Shown here: piece after piece, positions 27,399 through 36,188 of the stretch
How the letters are laid out: each line of letters opens with the position of its first letter
How positions within the stretch are numbered: the stretch's first letter is position 1
Source: Herbaspirillum huttiense
GTDB taxonomy: Bacteria; Pseudomonadota; Gammaproteobacteria; Burkholderiales; Burkholderiaceae_D
Length of the DNA: 64,000 nt
Direction of reading: 5' to 3'
Assembly (NCBI RefSeq): GCF_004367745.1
Contig: NZ_CP037993.1
Coordinates: 1-64,000, forward strand
Position numbers and translations under genes: made by a program
Notes under the pieces: generated by a model
What the model saw: only the letters and a program-made list of their open reading frames with translations
What the model was told of the DNA's origin: nothing
The model's database searches: none

Positions 27399-29003
27399 TC
27401 ACGCATAGGCCAGCCGCGCCGCCGAGGGTGCCGCAACGCGCTTGAGCTCCGGTGCCCCGCCCTCCAGCTTGAATACCGACACCAGCCGTGCCAGCTGCGC
27501 CGCCTGATCCTGCAAGGATTGTGCAGCGGCTGCGGCCTGCTCGACCAGTGCGGCGTTCTGCTGGGTCACCTGATCCATCTGCACGATGGCCAGGTTGACC
27601 TGTTCGATGCCTGCACTCTGCTCCTGCCCGGCGGCGCTGATCTCGGTGACCACTTCACCGACCCGCTGCACGCTTTGCACCACGTCCTGCATGGTGCGTC
27701 CGGCTTGCTCCACCAGCCGGCTGCCATTGCCGACCCGTGCCACCGAGTCGGCGATCAGCCCCTTGATCTCGTGCGCGGCGGTCGCGGAGCGCTGCGCCAG
27801 CGCCCGCACTTCCGAGGCCACCACCGCGAAGCCGCGTCCCTGCTCGCCCGCGCGCGCGGCTTCCACTGCGGCATTCAGGGCCAGGATATTGGTTTGGAAG
27901 GCGATCCCGTCGATGACCCCGATGATGTCCACGATCTTCTTGGAGGATGCATCGATGGCGCCCATGGTATCGACCACCTGGCTCACCACCTCGCCGCCCT
28001 GGCGCGCGATGTCGGAGGCCGATCCGGCCAGCTGGTTGGCCTGGCCGGCATGACTGGCGTTCTGCTTGACGGTGGCGGTGAGCTGCTCCATCGACGAGGC
28101 CGTTTCCTCCAGCGAGGCCGCCTGCTCTTCGGTGCGCGAGGACAGATCCAGATTGCCGCGCGCAATCTCGCTGCTGGCCGTGGCAATCGTATCGGTCGAG
28201 ACCCGCACCTGGCTGACGATGTCCAGCAAGCGGTCATTCATCTTCTTGAGTGCGCGCAACAGCATGCTGGTTTCATCACGGCCTTGCGCATCGATGGCCG
28301 AGGTCAGGTCACCGGCCGCCACCGTCTCGGCCACGCGCACCGCACGATCCAGCGGCGCGGTGATGCTGCGCGTGATCATCCAGGCGATCGCCGCCGCCGC
28401 CGCCAGCCCGGCGGCCGCCAGCACCAGCAGCAGCGTGCGGGCCTGAACGTAATTGCTTTCGACTTCATCGCCGGCACTCTTCATCATGTCGTGCTGCTGC
28501 TTGATGAGGGCGTCGGCGGCGCTCATGGTGGCGCTCTGCACGGGCCGCACCTCGTCGATCAGCATGTCGATCGCACCTTCCTTGCCGCCCTGCTGCACCA
28601 TGGCCAGCACCTTGTCGCGTTTTTCGAAGTAGGCGTTCTGGGCCGTCACCAGTTTCTTCAGCGCGCTGCGGCTGTCGTCGTCGGTAAGCAGCTTCTCCAG
28701 CTGCGCCAGGTCCTCGCGGATGGCACGGTCGGCACCGGTGATACGGTCGTATTCGCTCTTGATCTGCGGCTCGCGCTTCAAGAGCAGAATGTTTCGTACC
28801 GAGCGCGCGATCAGGTTGAGCTGGTCGACGATATCGCCCGCCACTACGGTCTTGGGATACTTGTCGTGGATCACATCCTTCATTTGCCCGTTGAGCTGCC
28901 CCAGGCGGGCGATGCCGCTGGCCGCCATGGCCAGCATCAGGATCATCAGCAGACCGAAGCCCAGCCACAGGCGCGCACGAATGGTCACATTGGAAAGTTG
29001 CAT
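27399..29003 (-). CDS. Methyl-accepting chemotaxis protein (4HB sensor)
   Basis: A 534-residue transmembrane chemoreceptor. TM1 is at about 10-30, a four-helix-bundle type periplasmic domain spans about 32-188, TM2 is at about 190-210, then HAMP and a long cytoplasmic coiled-coil. The hairpin tip is [39 protein letters not shown], and methylation helices flank it. It ends RLAYA without a CheR-docking pentapeptide, unlike the second MCP at 40331. ATG 29003 has a strong AAGGGGGAA site; the open frame upstream is not protein-like. Ligand unknown. Confidence 0.92.
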   Translation of the reverse strand: MQLSNVTIRARLWLGFGLLMILMLAMAASGIARLGQLNGQMKDVIHDKYPKTVVAGDIVDQLNLIARSVRNILLLKREPQIKSEYDRITGADRAIREDLAQLEKLLTDDDSRSALKKLVTAQNAYFEKRDKVLAMVQQGGKEGAIDMLIDEVRPVQSATMSAADALIKQQHDMMKSAGDEVESNYVQARTLLLVLAAAGLAAAAAIAWMITRSITAPLDRAVRVAETVAAGDLTSAIDAQGRDETSMLLRALKKMNDRLLDIVSQVRVSTDTIATASSEIARGNLDLSSRTEEQAASLEETASSMEQLTATVKQNASHAGQANQLAGSASDIARQGGEVVSQVVDTMGAIDASSKKIVDIIGVIDGIAFQTNILALNAAVEAARAGEQGRGFAVVASEVRALAQRSATAAHEIKGLIADSVARVGNGSRLVEQAGRTMQDVVQSVQRVGEVVTEISAAGQEQSAGIEQVNLAIVQMDQVTQQNAALVEQAAAAAQSLQDQAAQLARLVSVFKLEGGAPELKRVAAPSAARLAYA

Positions 29004-29172
29004 GGAATTCCCCCTTGTTATCGTTGATTGTCGGCAAGCAAGCCGCTGGCGCGGCGTAACCGTAAAGCAACTAATGCGTGGCATCACGTTGCGGCCTGCC
29101 CGCTTCAGCATAGGTGACAGGAAGGAGGAATCCAAGCGCGGCCGATGCCGCGCAGCAGGAGTGCGGCCGGGC

Positions 29173-30204
29173 TCAGCCCGGCGCGGGCATGACCTCCACC
29201 CGTAGCGCTCCCGGCGCAGGAGAAAAACCGAAGCGCACCGGCAGAAAGGCCTCGATCACCTCGGCATTGGAGGCCATGTGCGGGCTCAGTTGCGTGGTGG
29301 TGAAGCGCCCCGTGCCGGCCAGTGCCAGCGGCAGCATCAGCTGATCGGCCAGATGCTCGCCGACCGCCGCATTGCTCTGCAGATAGCGCTGCATGGGTCC
29401 CAGGGCGTCCAGAGCCACCTGTTCGGCCGGCCGGGATTTGGCACCATGGCCGCAGAACAACTCGTCCACATGCGCATGCGTCACGTGCAATTCGACCAGA
29501 TTGCCCGGGCCATCGCAGTCGTTCAGGGCGATCACCTTGCAATGATCCTGCAAGCCCTCCACGGCTTCGCTCAGGACCTGCAACTCCCGCTTGCCGATGG
29601 CACTCGGCAGATTGGCCACCAGAGCGCGCGCCTGCGTCTGCAGCAGCGCGCCGCGCTCCTCCAGGACCAATCCGCCCAAGACATGGCCCGCTTCCACCTG
29701 CAGGCGCACCTGGCCGCCACCGGCCGGATGGAATCCGTGCCGCAGCAACTCCAGCGTGACCGATGCCCCCATCCGCCGCAACAGCGGCAGGAAGCAGTGC
29801 TGCAGGAAATCGGCCGACGGGGCCAGGGGATTGTGCGTGCCGCCGCTGACTTCAATGCAGAAGCGCCCCGCTGGCGCGGCCAGCATGGCGGGCAGCAGGG
29901 TTTGCAAGACCAGCGTGGTACTGCCGGCCGAGCCGATGGCGAAACGGAAATCGCCGCTGCGCAGCGCACCGGGCGCAAAGCGCAGCGCGCTGCTGCCGGG
30001 CTCGGCACCTTCCACGACGGCGTCGCACAAGGTGGCGGCGGCCGTCACGGCGGCCAGGTGCTGGCGCATCAGACCGGGTTTGGGGCGTTGCGCCCGGATC
30101 GCGCCGAGCTCGAACGGACGGCCGGTGATCATCGCCAGGCTCAGCGCACTGCGCAGGATCTGGCCGCCACCATGGCGGCCATCCAGGGTCAGAGGAGAGG
30201 ACAT
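29173..30204 (-). CDS. rtcA: RNA 3'-terminal phosphate cyclase
   Basis: Converts RNA 3'-phosphate ends to 2',3'-cyclic phosphates with ATP through an adenylylated enzyme; it can also adenylylate 5' phosphates. The 343-residue protein has the N-terminal [13 protein letters not shown] motif, the family segment [23 protein letters not shown], and the catalytic histidine in [17 protein letters not shown] (equivalent to E. coli His309). It is last in the rsr-rtcB-rtcA operon, 103 bases after rtcB. That short gap contains no terminator, so co-transcription is likely. Confidence 0.95.
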   Translation of the reverse strand: MSSPLTLDGRHGGGQILRSALSLAMITGRPFELGAIRAQRPKPGLMRQHLAAVTAAATLCDAVVEGAEPGSSALRFAPGALRSGDFRFAIGSAGSTTLVLQTLLPAMLAAPAGRFCIEVSGGTHNPLAPSADFLQHCFLPLLRRMGASVTLELLRHGFHPAGGGQVRLQVEAGHVLGGLVLEERGALLQTQARALVANLPSAIGKRELQVLSEAVEGLQDHCKVIALNDCDGPGNLVELHVTHAHVDELFCGHGAKSRPAEQVALDALGPMQRYLQSNAAVGEHLADQLMLPLALAGTGRFTTTQLSPHMASNAEVIEAFLPVRFGFSPAPGALRVEVMPAPG

Positions 30205-30307
30205 GTTTGTTCTTTTCTTTCTTCGTATGTTGCGTTTTGTTCCTGTCCGCGAGCGAGCCTGACCAGTATCGTACCGAGTGCGTAATACGCCCTCTGTACG
30301 ATGTATT

Positions 30308-31561
30308 TCAGCCTTTCACGCAGACGATCTGGCGCAGCGTATGCACCACTTCCACCAGGTCTTGCTGGGCCGCCATGACGGCATCGATGTCCTTGTAGGC
30401 CATCGGGATTTCGTCGATGACGGCTTCGTCCTTGCGGCACTCCACACCTTCGGTGGCGCGGATGTGATCCTCTACCGAGAAGCGCTTCTTGGCCTCGGTA
30501 CGGCTCATGGTGCGTCCCGCACCGTGGCTGCAGCTGTGGAAGCTCTCGGCCTCGCCCTTGCCGCGCACGATGAAGCTCCTGGCCCCCATCGAGCCGGGAA
30601 TGATGCCCAGTTCGCCGGCACGGGCCGATACTGCACCCTTGCGGGTGACCAGCACATCCTGGCCGAAGTGATGTTCCTTCTGCACGTAATTGTGGTGGCA
30701 GTTGACCGCCTCCACGTGCGTCTGGAAAGGCTTGGCGATCACGCTGCGTACAGCGGCGATCAGGTTCTGCATCATCACTTCACGGTTCATGCGCGCAAAT
30801 TTCTGTGCCCAGCCCACGGCTTGCAGATAGTCGTCGTAGTGCGTGCTGCCCTCCTTCAGATAGGCCAGGTCGCGATCCGGCAGGTTGACCATGTGCTTGC
30901 GCATGTCCTGCTGCGCCAGTTCGATGAAGTGGGTGCCGATGGCATTGCCCACGCCGCGCGAACCCGAGTGCAGCATGAACCAGACCGCGCCCCCTTCATC
31001 CAGGCAGATCTCGATGAAGTGATTGCCCGACCCCAGCGTGCCCAGGTGCTTGTAGTGGTTGGTCTTCTCCAGCTTGGGCGTCTTCTGGCACAGCACGTCG
31101 AACTCATCCTTCAGCGTCTGCCATGCGGTATCGACCGGTGCCGGCGGATGTTCCCAGGAACCCTGATCGCGGCCGCGATGGCTGCGCGTGCGTGGCGAGG
31201 AACCGTGCGGCACGGCGCGTTCGATGGCACTGCGCAAGGGACCCAGGTTGTCCGGCAGGTCGGCGGCGCACAGGGTGGTCTTGGCCGCCATCATGCCGCA
31301 GCCGATATCGACCCCCACGGCGGCGGGAATGATCGCGCCCAGGGTCGGGATCACGCTGCCGATGGTGGAGCCCTTGCCCACGTGCACATCCGGCATGACC
31401 GCAATGTGCTTGTAGATGAACGGCATCTTGGCCGTATTGCCCAGCTGGGTTTTTGCCTCAGCTTCCACCGGCACGCCGCGGGTCCACATCTTGACCGGCT
31501 TGCCCTGCCCGGTGGCCAGGGTGTCGTAGGACGCTGGTGCGATGTTGTCGAGTTTTTCCAT
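30308..31561 (-). CDS. rtcB: RNA-splicing ligase RtcB
   Basis: GTP- and Mn-dependent ligase joining 2',3'-cyclic phosphate or 3'-phosphate RNA to 5'-OH ends. The 417-residue protein shows MPDVHVGKGSTIGSVIP, AVGVDIGCGM with the metal-binding cysteine, GSGNHFIEI, MLHSGSRGVGN, and SHGAGR with the guanylylated histidine. It is the short E. coli-type RtcB. ATG 31561 is chosen; ATG 31585 is in frame upstream. A sigma-54-like promoter lies 39 bases before the start, behind the Y-RNA terminator. Confidence 0.96.
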   Translation of the reverse strand: MEKLDNIAPASYDTLATGQGKPVKMWTRGVPVEAEAKTQLGNTAKMPFIYKHIAVMPDVHVGKGSTIGSVIPTLGAIIPAAVGVDIGCGMMAAKTTLCAADLPDNLGPLRSAIERAVPHGSSPRTRSHRGRDQGSWEHPPAPVDTAWQTLKDEFDVLCQKTPKLEKTNHYKHLGTLGSGNHFIEICLDEGGAVWFMLHSGSRGVGNAIGTHFIELAQQDMRKHMVNLPDRDLAYLKEGSTHYDDYLQAVGWAQKFARMNREVMMQNLIAAVRSVIAKPFQTHVEAVNCHHNYVQKEHHFGQDVLVTRKGAVSARAGELGIIPGSMGARSFIVRGKGEAESFHSCSHGAGRTMSRTEAKKRFSVEDHIRATEGVECRKDEAVIDEIPMAYKDIDAVMAAQQDLVEVVHTLRQIVCVKG

Positions 31562-31599
31562 TTTCGTTACTTTCTTGCTGAACATGAGGGAAGGCGAGG

Positions 31600-31615
31600 C
31601 GCGACAAGGGTGCCA
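31600..31615 (-). promoter_or_regulatory. Candidate sigma-54 promoter of rtcBA
   Basis: On the minus strand TGGCACCCTTGTCGCG has the GG (-24) and GC (-12) pairs at the exact sigma-54 spacing and a perfect TGGCAC element. Relative to TGGCACRNNNNTTGCW it has one mismatch in TTGC plus weak mismatches at R and W. It lies 39 bases before the rtcB ATG and downstream of the Y-RNA terminator, which would make rtcBA separately inducible by RtcR. Confidence 0.5.
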
Positions 31616-31665
31616 GCGACAGGTTTTCCGTGAAGGTAGTCGCTTGCGCATTCGCGCCTCACCTG

Positions 31666-31689
31666 AAAAATTCGGGGCTCCTGCCCCTC
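31666..31689 (-). terminator. Intrinsic terminator after the Y RNA
   Basis: Minus-strand hairpin GGGGC-AGGA-GCCCC (31683-31687 with 31674-31678) followed by GAATTTTT. It should release the Y RNA and reduce read-through from rsr into rtcB. Confidence 0.65.
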
Positions 31690-31818
31690 GGCGGCCCGGC
31701 AATTCCGGGCCGCCCGCTTCATTCCGACCAGATCGGCAGGATTTGCGCCGATTCTTGCGAACCGCCGCCCCGGAGTTGAACCGGGCTACCCAATGTAATC
31801 CTGCCAGCATTCGGAATG
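31666..31818 (-). ncRNA. yrlA: YrlA-like Y RNA with tRNA-like domain
   Basis: Minus-strand RNA in the rsr-rtcB gap. A long two-part stem is formed by CATTCCGA (31811-31818) with TCGGAATG (31720-31727) and GGCAGGATT (31797-31805) with AATCCTGCC (31735-31743), separated by an internal loop; this is the place expected for the Ro60/Rsr-binding stem. Inside it lies a tRNA T-arm mimic: stem CCCGG/CCGGG (31781-31785 with 31769-31773) around a TTCAACT loop. A GCAA-tetraloop hairpin CGGTTC-GCAA-GAATCG lies beside it. A 10-bp GC hairpin (31690-31699 with 31705-31714) and the terminator follow. Synteny with enterobacterial rsr-yrl-rtcBA supports the call. Ends are approximate. Confidence 0.75.
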
Positions 31819-31831
31819 ATCAGGACCACTT

Positions 31832-31887
31832 CCGCCCGACCAGAATGTGCGCGATACGGAGATGTAATCGCAACGGCATTCGGGCGG
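31832..31887 (-). ncRNA. Second stem-loop 5' of the Y RNA (possible YrlB-like module)
   Basis: On the minus strand CCGCCCGA (31880-31887) pairs perfectly with TCGGGCGG (31832-31839), enclosing GCGAT...ATCGC, an inner 5-bp stem. It begins 23 bases after the rsr stop and just before the YrlA-like fold. It may be a second small Y RNA, as in Salmonella where two lie here, or the 5' part of one longer RNA. Confidence 0.4.
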
Positions 31888-31910
31888 CAATGGCAACCTG
31901 TCTTGCACCA

Positions 31911-33464
31911 TCAAAGCGGTGTGGACGCGATCTCCTGCACCCAGTGTCCCGCCTGCATCTGTCCGGCCGCAAAGCTGGCCAGCAGTTTGAAGACCTCGTC
32001 GGAGAATCCACCGATGTTGAGGATATCGTCCGACTCCGGCGCCTGGCTGGTGGCATACGGCGCCAGATCGATGCAGACCAGGCGCGCCTTCGGATTGCGG
32101 CGCTTGAACTGCTGCCACTGGCGCATTGTTTCGGTCGCGCCGCTGGCGTGATGGCGCAGCCAGGACTCGTTGTCCGACACCAGCACCACCAGATCCGCAC
32201 GCTGCTGGCGTTCGTTCAGCCAGCGCAGCGGCGCACTGCAGTCCGTTCCGCCACCGCCGATACGCGCCAGCCGCGCGGCGTTGGCCATGACCTTGTCATG
32301 GGGAACCAGCGGGCAAGGCACCACGCGCTGTTCGAACGGCAGCACGCAGGCCGCAGGATTCTTGCGCACGATGGCCGCGGCCAGCAATGCCGCCACGTCG
32401 ATGCATCGCACCGCGCTGGTACCACCGGCACGCATGCCGCTCACCGGGCTCGACATGGACCCCGACACATCCGGGCAGACCACGACCGAGCCTTCCAGCA
32501 CCGGCACATTGGCCAGCGCGATTTCCATGGCGCTCTGCAAGGCGTCGCGCACCAGCTCCGGCACTGTCCCGGCAGCAGCCTGCCACGCGGCCATCAGCTG
32601 ATACGGGAACACCCGTGCCGCGGCAATGGCCTGCGGATCACACAGCTTGGCGGCGATCAGCTCGGTCATGCCGGGCAGCTCGAACACGCCGTGGCGCGCG
32701 AAGCTGTTCAGGTTCATGCGCACCATGTGCCAGCCACCCTGCCGCGCCATCCCGGCCCATTCTTGCGTGCCCGGCTGCATGGCAGTGAGCAACTGGAATG
32801 GCACCGCCGGTACCGGCTGGCTGCGGTCGCGCTGATAGGCTCGCAGGGCAAGCGTCAGCGGCGGCAGCGCGGCCTCATCAAACGGACGGCCGATCAGCCA
32901 GGCGAAGAATGCGGCGCGCCACGGTTCAGCCGGCTTGGGGTGGACCATGCGGACCACGTCGGCCAGCGACGGCGACTGCCCTACACAGGCGGCCAGCAGT
33001 TGCTGCTCCGTGGCCTGGTTCAGCCAGGCCTGCACCAGCTTCTTGGGACGGGTGCCCAGCGACTTGCGGCCGGTCACGCCGGAACGCAGGATCTGTACGA
33101 AATTGCGCAGCATCTTGCCCTGATCCACCACCCCGGCAAATGCCGGTGCCAGTTCATCAGCACCACGGGCCGCCAGTACGGCCAGCAGCAGCGCCGGCAT
33201 GTCCTTCATGTAGCTGCGGCGCCGAGCGTACAGCGCGGTCTGGGCGATGAAGCGCGGGGCGATGTCCTGGCTCAGTTCCAGCACGGTGGCCAGTTGCGCT
33301 TCGGCGCTGGCATAGAAGGTGCGGTTCAGGCAGCCGGTGGCCGCGTACTGCGCCAGGATGTGCTCCTTGCTCAAGGCATAGGCAGCGCCGCCGGCGTGAT
33401 TCATCGCATCGGCTGCCGGCAGCAGGCGGCGCTTCAGGGTCTGGAACAGTTGCACATTCGCCAT
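31911..33464 (-). CDS. rsr: Ro60/TROVE-domain RNA-binding protein Rsr
   Basis: A 517-residue bacterial Ro60 orthologue. The TROVE HEAT-like ring (about 20-330; ALYARRRSYMKDMPALLLAVLAA, GRKSLGTRPKKLVQAWL) should hold misfolded RNA ends and Y RNA. The C-terminal vWA-like domain has a MIDAS motif, VVCPDVSGSMSSP, and GGGTDCSAPLRW. In other bacteria Rsr works with Y RNA and the exonuclease PNPase. First gene of the operon: ATG 33464 has AGGAAAAG just upstream and a consensus sigma-54 promoter about 40 bases away. The YrlA-like RNA follows directly. Confidence 0.93.
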   Translation of the reverse strand: MANVQLFQTLKRRLLPAADAMNHAGGAAYALSKEHILAQYAATGCLNRTFYASAEAQLATVLELSQDIAPRFIAQTALYARRRSYMKDMPALLLAVLAARGADELAPAFAGVVDQGKMLRNFVQILRSGVTGRKSLGTRPKKLVQAWLNQATEQQLLAACVGQSPSLADVVRMVHPKPAEPWRAAFFAWLIGRPFDEAALPPLTLALRAYQRDRSQPVPAVPFQLLTAMQPGTQEWAGMARQGGWHMVRMNLNSFARHGVFELPGMTELIAAKLCDPQAIAAARVFPYQLMAAWQAAAGTVPELVRDALQSAMEIALANVPVLEGSVVVCPDVSGSMSSPVSGMRAGGTSAVRCIDVAALLAAAIVRKNPAACVLPFEQRVVPCPLVPHDKVMANAARLARIGGGGTDCSAPLRWLNERQQRADLVVLVSDNESWLRHHASGATETMRQWQQFKRRNPKARLVCIDLAPYATSQAPESDDILNIGGFSDEVFKLLASFAAGQMQAGHWVQEIASTPL

Positions 33465-33504
33465 TTTCTTTTCCTCGTTGATCGCTTGGTCTTGTTCCCT
33501 GTAT

Positions 33505-33520
33505 TGCAACGGGTGTGCCA
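33505..33520 (-). promoter_or_regulatory. Sigma-54 promoter of the rsr-yrl-rtcBA operon
   Basis: Minus-strand TGGCACACCCGTTGCA matches the full sigma-54 consensus TGGCACRNNNNTTGCW at every fixed position. It lies 41 bases before the rsr ATG, so transcription should start about 30 bases before the gene. The divergent rtcR encodes the matching sigma-54 activator. Confidence 0.9.
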
Positions 33521-33623
33521 GCTCTGGCGAGATGCGCCGAAATTTCTTTTAACTCATTGATTTGATTGATTAAATCTGATTGCAGCCTGATTTCCCGGGA
33601 TTTGCCTGTACCCGAGAAAAACA

Positions 33624-33656
33624 GGATAATTTATCCATCAAGATAAGAAGTTATCT
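33624..33656. promoter_or_regulatory. Paired palindromes, possible RtcR upstream activating sites
   Basis: Two adjacent dyads share a GATAA core: GGATAA-T-TTATCC (33624-33636) and AGATAA-GAAG-TTATCT (33641-33656). They are about 105-135 bp upstream of the sigma-54 -24 element and end 6 bases before the rtcR ATG. That position suits an enhancer-type activator and would also allow autoregulation of rtcR. Binding by RtcR is inferred. Confidence 0.5.
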
Positions 33657-33662
33657 AAAAAT

Positions 33663-35264
33663 ATGGCAAAGAAAAAAGTCGTCATCGGTTTCGCCGGTAC
33701 CCAGCTCGACCACGGACGTGGTGCGCCGCGCTGGGAAAAATGGCGTCCGACCATCGCGCTGACGCAGTACCCGGACGTGGTCATCGACCGTCTGGAACTG
33801 CTCTACATCGGCGAGCGCCATCTGGGGCTGGTCGGCCAGATCGGGCGCGACATCGCCAGCGTCTCGCCTGATACCGTCGTGCGGCCGCATGATCTGCCGA
33901 TCCAGGACCCCTGGGATTTCGGTGAGGTCTACGCCAACCTGCTCGACTTTGCGCGCGCCTATCCTTTCGACACGGACAACGAGGAATACTGGATCCACAT
34001 CACCACTGGCACCCACGTGGTCCAGATCTGCCTGTTCCTCATGACCGAGGCGCGTTACCTGCCCGGCGTACTGTTGCAGACCTCACCGCCGCGCCGGCAG
34101 GCGGCGGGCTCTCCTGGCAGCTATGCCCTCATCGACCTCGACCTGTCGCGTTACGACCTGATCGCGCAGCGCTTTTCGAGCGAACAGCGTGAAGCGCTGG
34201 CCTTGCTGAAGTCCGGTATCCCCACGCGCAATGCGCACTTCAACCACATGATCGAGGAGATCGAGCGCGTGTCCATCCGCTCGCGCGCGCCGATGCTGCT
34301 GATGGGGCCGACCGGGGCCGGCAAGTCCTTCCTGGCCCGGCGAATCTACGAACTGAAGAAGTCGCGGCATCAGTTGGAGGGCCGCTTTGTCGACATCAAT
34401 TGCGCCACGCTGCAGGGCGACGGTGCGGCCTCAACCTTGTTCGGTCACGTGCGCGGCTCCTTTACGGGCGCAGCCCATGATCGTCCGGGCTTGCTGCGTT
34501 CGGCGCACAAGGGATTGCTGTTCCTCGACGAGATCGGCGAACTGGGGCTGGATGAACAGGCCATGTTGCTCAAGGCCATCGAGGAGAAGCGCTTTCTGCC
34601 GGTGGGTGCCGATGTCGAGGCGCAGAGCGATTTCCAGCTCATTGCCGGCACCCATCGCGACCTGGCGCGCGAGGTCGCGGCGGGCCGCTTCCGCGAGGAC
34701 CTGTTTGCCCGCATCAACCTGTGGACCTATGCCCTGCCCGGCCTGGCCCAGCGCCGCGAAGACATCGAACCCAACCTCGACTACCTGCTCGAACGCTTCA
34801 GCGCCGAGCATGGACAGGTGGTGCGTTTCAACAAGGAGGCGCGAATGCGTTATCTGGCCTTTGCGGCGTCATCGGCGGCCAGCTGGCCGGGCAATTTCCG
34901 CGACCTGTCGGCGTCCGTCGTACGCATGGCCACGCTGGCCGATGCGGGGCGCATCAACGATGCGCTGGTGGAGGAAGAGACTGCGCGCCTGCAGCGTCAA
35001 TGGCGCGCCAGTGCGCAGCCTGCGTCGGGAGAAGAGGACGTTGATCTGGACGCCTTGCTGGGTGAGCAGGCGCAGGCGCTGGATCTCTTCGATGCGGTGC
35101 AGTTGCGCGCCGTGGTCGCCGTGTGCCGCCGTTCGCGCTCGCTGTCGGAAGCGGGACGCACGCTCTTCGCGGTCTCGCGGGATGCCAAGGCAAAACCCAA
35201 TGATGCGGATCGGCTCAAGAAATATCTGGCGCGCTTCGGCTTGGCTTGGGATGATGTGGCGTAG
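33663..35264 (+). CDS. rtcR: Sigma-54-dependent activator RtcR
   Basis: A 533-residue activator of the RNA-repair operon. The N-terminal RtcR/CARF-type domain (about 1-185; GFAGTQLDHGRG, HITTGTHVVQICLFLMTEA) is thought to sense an RNA-end or cyclic nucleotide signal. The AAA+ domain (about 190-440) has Walker A GPTGAGKS, the sigma-54 contact loop GSFTGA (Ser where most family members have Ala), Walker B GLLFLDEIGELG, and the sensor segment RFREDLFARINLW. The C-terminus (about 480-533) supplies the DNA-binding helix. Divergent from rsr with a sigma-54 promoter in between. Confidence 0.95.
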   Translation: MAKKKVVIGFAGTQLDHGRGAPRWEKWRPTIALTQYPDVVIDRLELLYIGERHLGLVGQIGRDIASVSPDTVVRPHDLPIQDPWDFGEVYANLLDFARAYPFDTDNEEYWIHITTGTHVVQICLFLMTEARYLPGVLLQTSPPRRQAAGSPGSYALIDLDLSRYDLIAQRFSSEQREALALLKSGIPTRNAHFNHMIEEIERVSIRSRAPMLLMGPTGAGKSFLARRIYELKKSRHQLEGRFVDINCATLQGDGAASTLFGHVRGSFTGAAHDRPGLLRSAHKGLLFLDEIGELGLDEQAMLLKAIEEKRFLPVGADVEAQSDFQLIAGTHRDLAREVAAGRFREDLFARINLWTYALPGLAQRREDIEPNLDYLLERFSAEHGQVVRFNKEARMRYLAFAASSAASWPGNFRDLSASVVRMATLADAGRINDALVEEETARLQRQWRASAQPASGEEDVDLDALLGEQAQALDLFDAVQLRAVVAVCRRSRSLSEAGRTLFAVSRDAKAKPNDADRLKKYLARFGLAWDDVA

Positions 35265-35303
35265 TGACACAAGCCAAAGCACGATGTGATGCGGTCGGCA
35301 AAG

Positions 35304-36134
35304 TCATTGCCCCTGCATCACCACATCCCGCAACAAGCGATCCAGCACCGAATATTCGCCCCGTCCATCCTTTTGGGGCGTGGGCACGTGCTCCAGCCGC
35401 TGCAATTCCAGCTCGATGAAACGATTGATCTCGGGAATGGCCGGGCCCTCTTCGGCCTCGCCCGCGCGCCGCTTGAAAACCAGCAGTGCATCGATGGCCG
35501 CGCGCAATGCCGCATCGCTCACCATCGCCTCGACCAGGTCGAGGAAACGCATCGGTACCGGCCCGCGCTGCTGCTCCACCCACAGCGCTGCCATCAAGGG
35601 CCGCAGTACGTAGAGATATTTTTTCAGGCGTACGCGCTCGCCCTGCAAGTACTCGCGGTAATTCTTGCGTGCCATCTGCAGGTAGTGATGGAACACGCGA
35701 TCCGGACGATGTACCAGGTCGGCCGCCGCATTGATCTTGTCGACGAAGCTGACGTCGGCCCGGTAGACCACCGGCGACGACAGCCATTCCACCACCGTGG
35801 CGTTGCCATTGTGCAGTAGGGCCAGCGTCTTGCGCAGGTCCCAGCCGCTGACGTCATAGGTGGCATTGACGGGCAATTCGATCACGTCGCGGCCGGGGAG
35901 GACGGTGAGATACCAGTCGGGCCGGTGTACGTAGATGAAGCGCACGTCGTAGTCACTGTCCGGCGAGGCAAATCCCCAGCCCCGGCTGCCTGATTCGCAC
36001 GCGAACAGTACGCGCACCTGATGCTCGGATTCGATGCGCGCAAGCGTCTTGTCGATCTCGGCGCGGATCTGCGGATCAATCGGATGTTCATGGTGCTGCC
36101 AGTCGGCGGCAGCGGCGGGTGAGGAGGTGTCCAT
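35304..36134 (-). CDS. RlaP-type nucleotidyltransferase
   Basis: A 276-residue member of the DNA polymerase beta-like nucleotidyltransferases of the RlaP (RNA ligase-associated) family. The motif ACESGSRGWGFASPDSDYDVRFIYV supplies the GS...DxD metal site, followed by the family hallmark HRPDWYLTV. The rest is helical (RVFHHYLQMARKNYREYL, YLYVLRPLMAALWV). ATG 36134 chosen; ATG 36146 is in frame. It is convergent with rtcR (39-bp gap), which ties it physically to RNA repair. Its substrate is not established; adding nucleotides to damaged RNA ends is a family-based guess. Confidence 0.82.
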   Translation of the reverse strand: MDTSSPAAAADWQHHEHPIDPQIRAEIDKTLARIESEHQVRVLFACESGSRGWGFASPDSDYDVRFIYVHRPDWYLTVLPGRDVIELPVNATYDVSGWDLRKTLALLHNGNATVVEWLSSPVVYRADVSFVDKINAAADLVHRPDRVFHHYLQMARKNYREYLQGERVRLKKYLYVLRPLMAALWVEQQRGPVPMRFLDLVEAMVSDAALRAAIDALLVFKRRAGEAEEGPAIPEINRFIELELQRLEHVPTPQKDGRGEYSVLDRLLRDVVMQGQ

Positions 36135-36188
36135 GCCGTGGATCATAGCAGGCAGGACCGGGCAGGAAGACAAGCGCCCTGGTGTTTC

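Noticed and set aside
31735..31805. A true tRNA gene, because of the T-arm TTCAACT loop.
   Set aside because: No 7-bp acceptor stem or normal anticodon arm; the outer stems and the rsr/rtcB context fit a Y RNA instead.
31542..33560. 672-codon plus-strand frame opposite rsr.
   Set aside because: His/Gln/Arg-rich shadow spanning the Y RNA and the operon promoter region; the minus strand encodes TROVE motifs.
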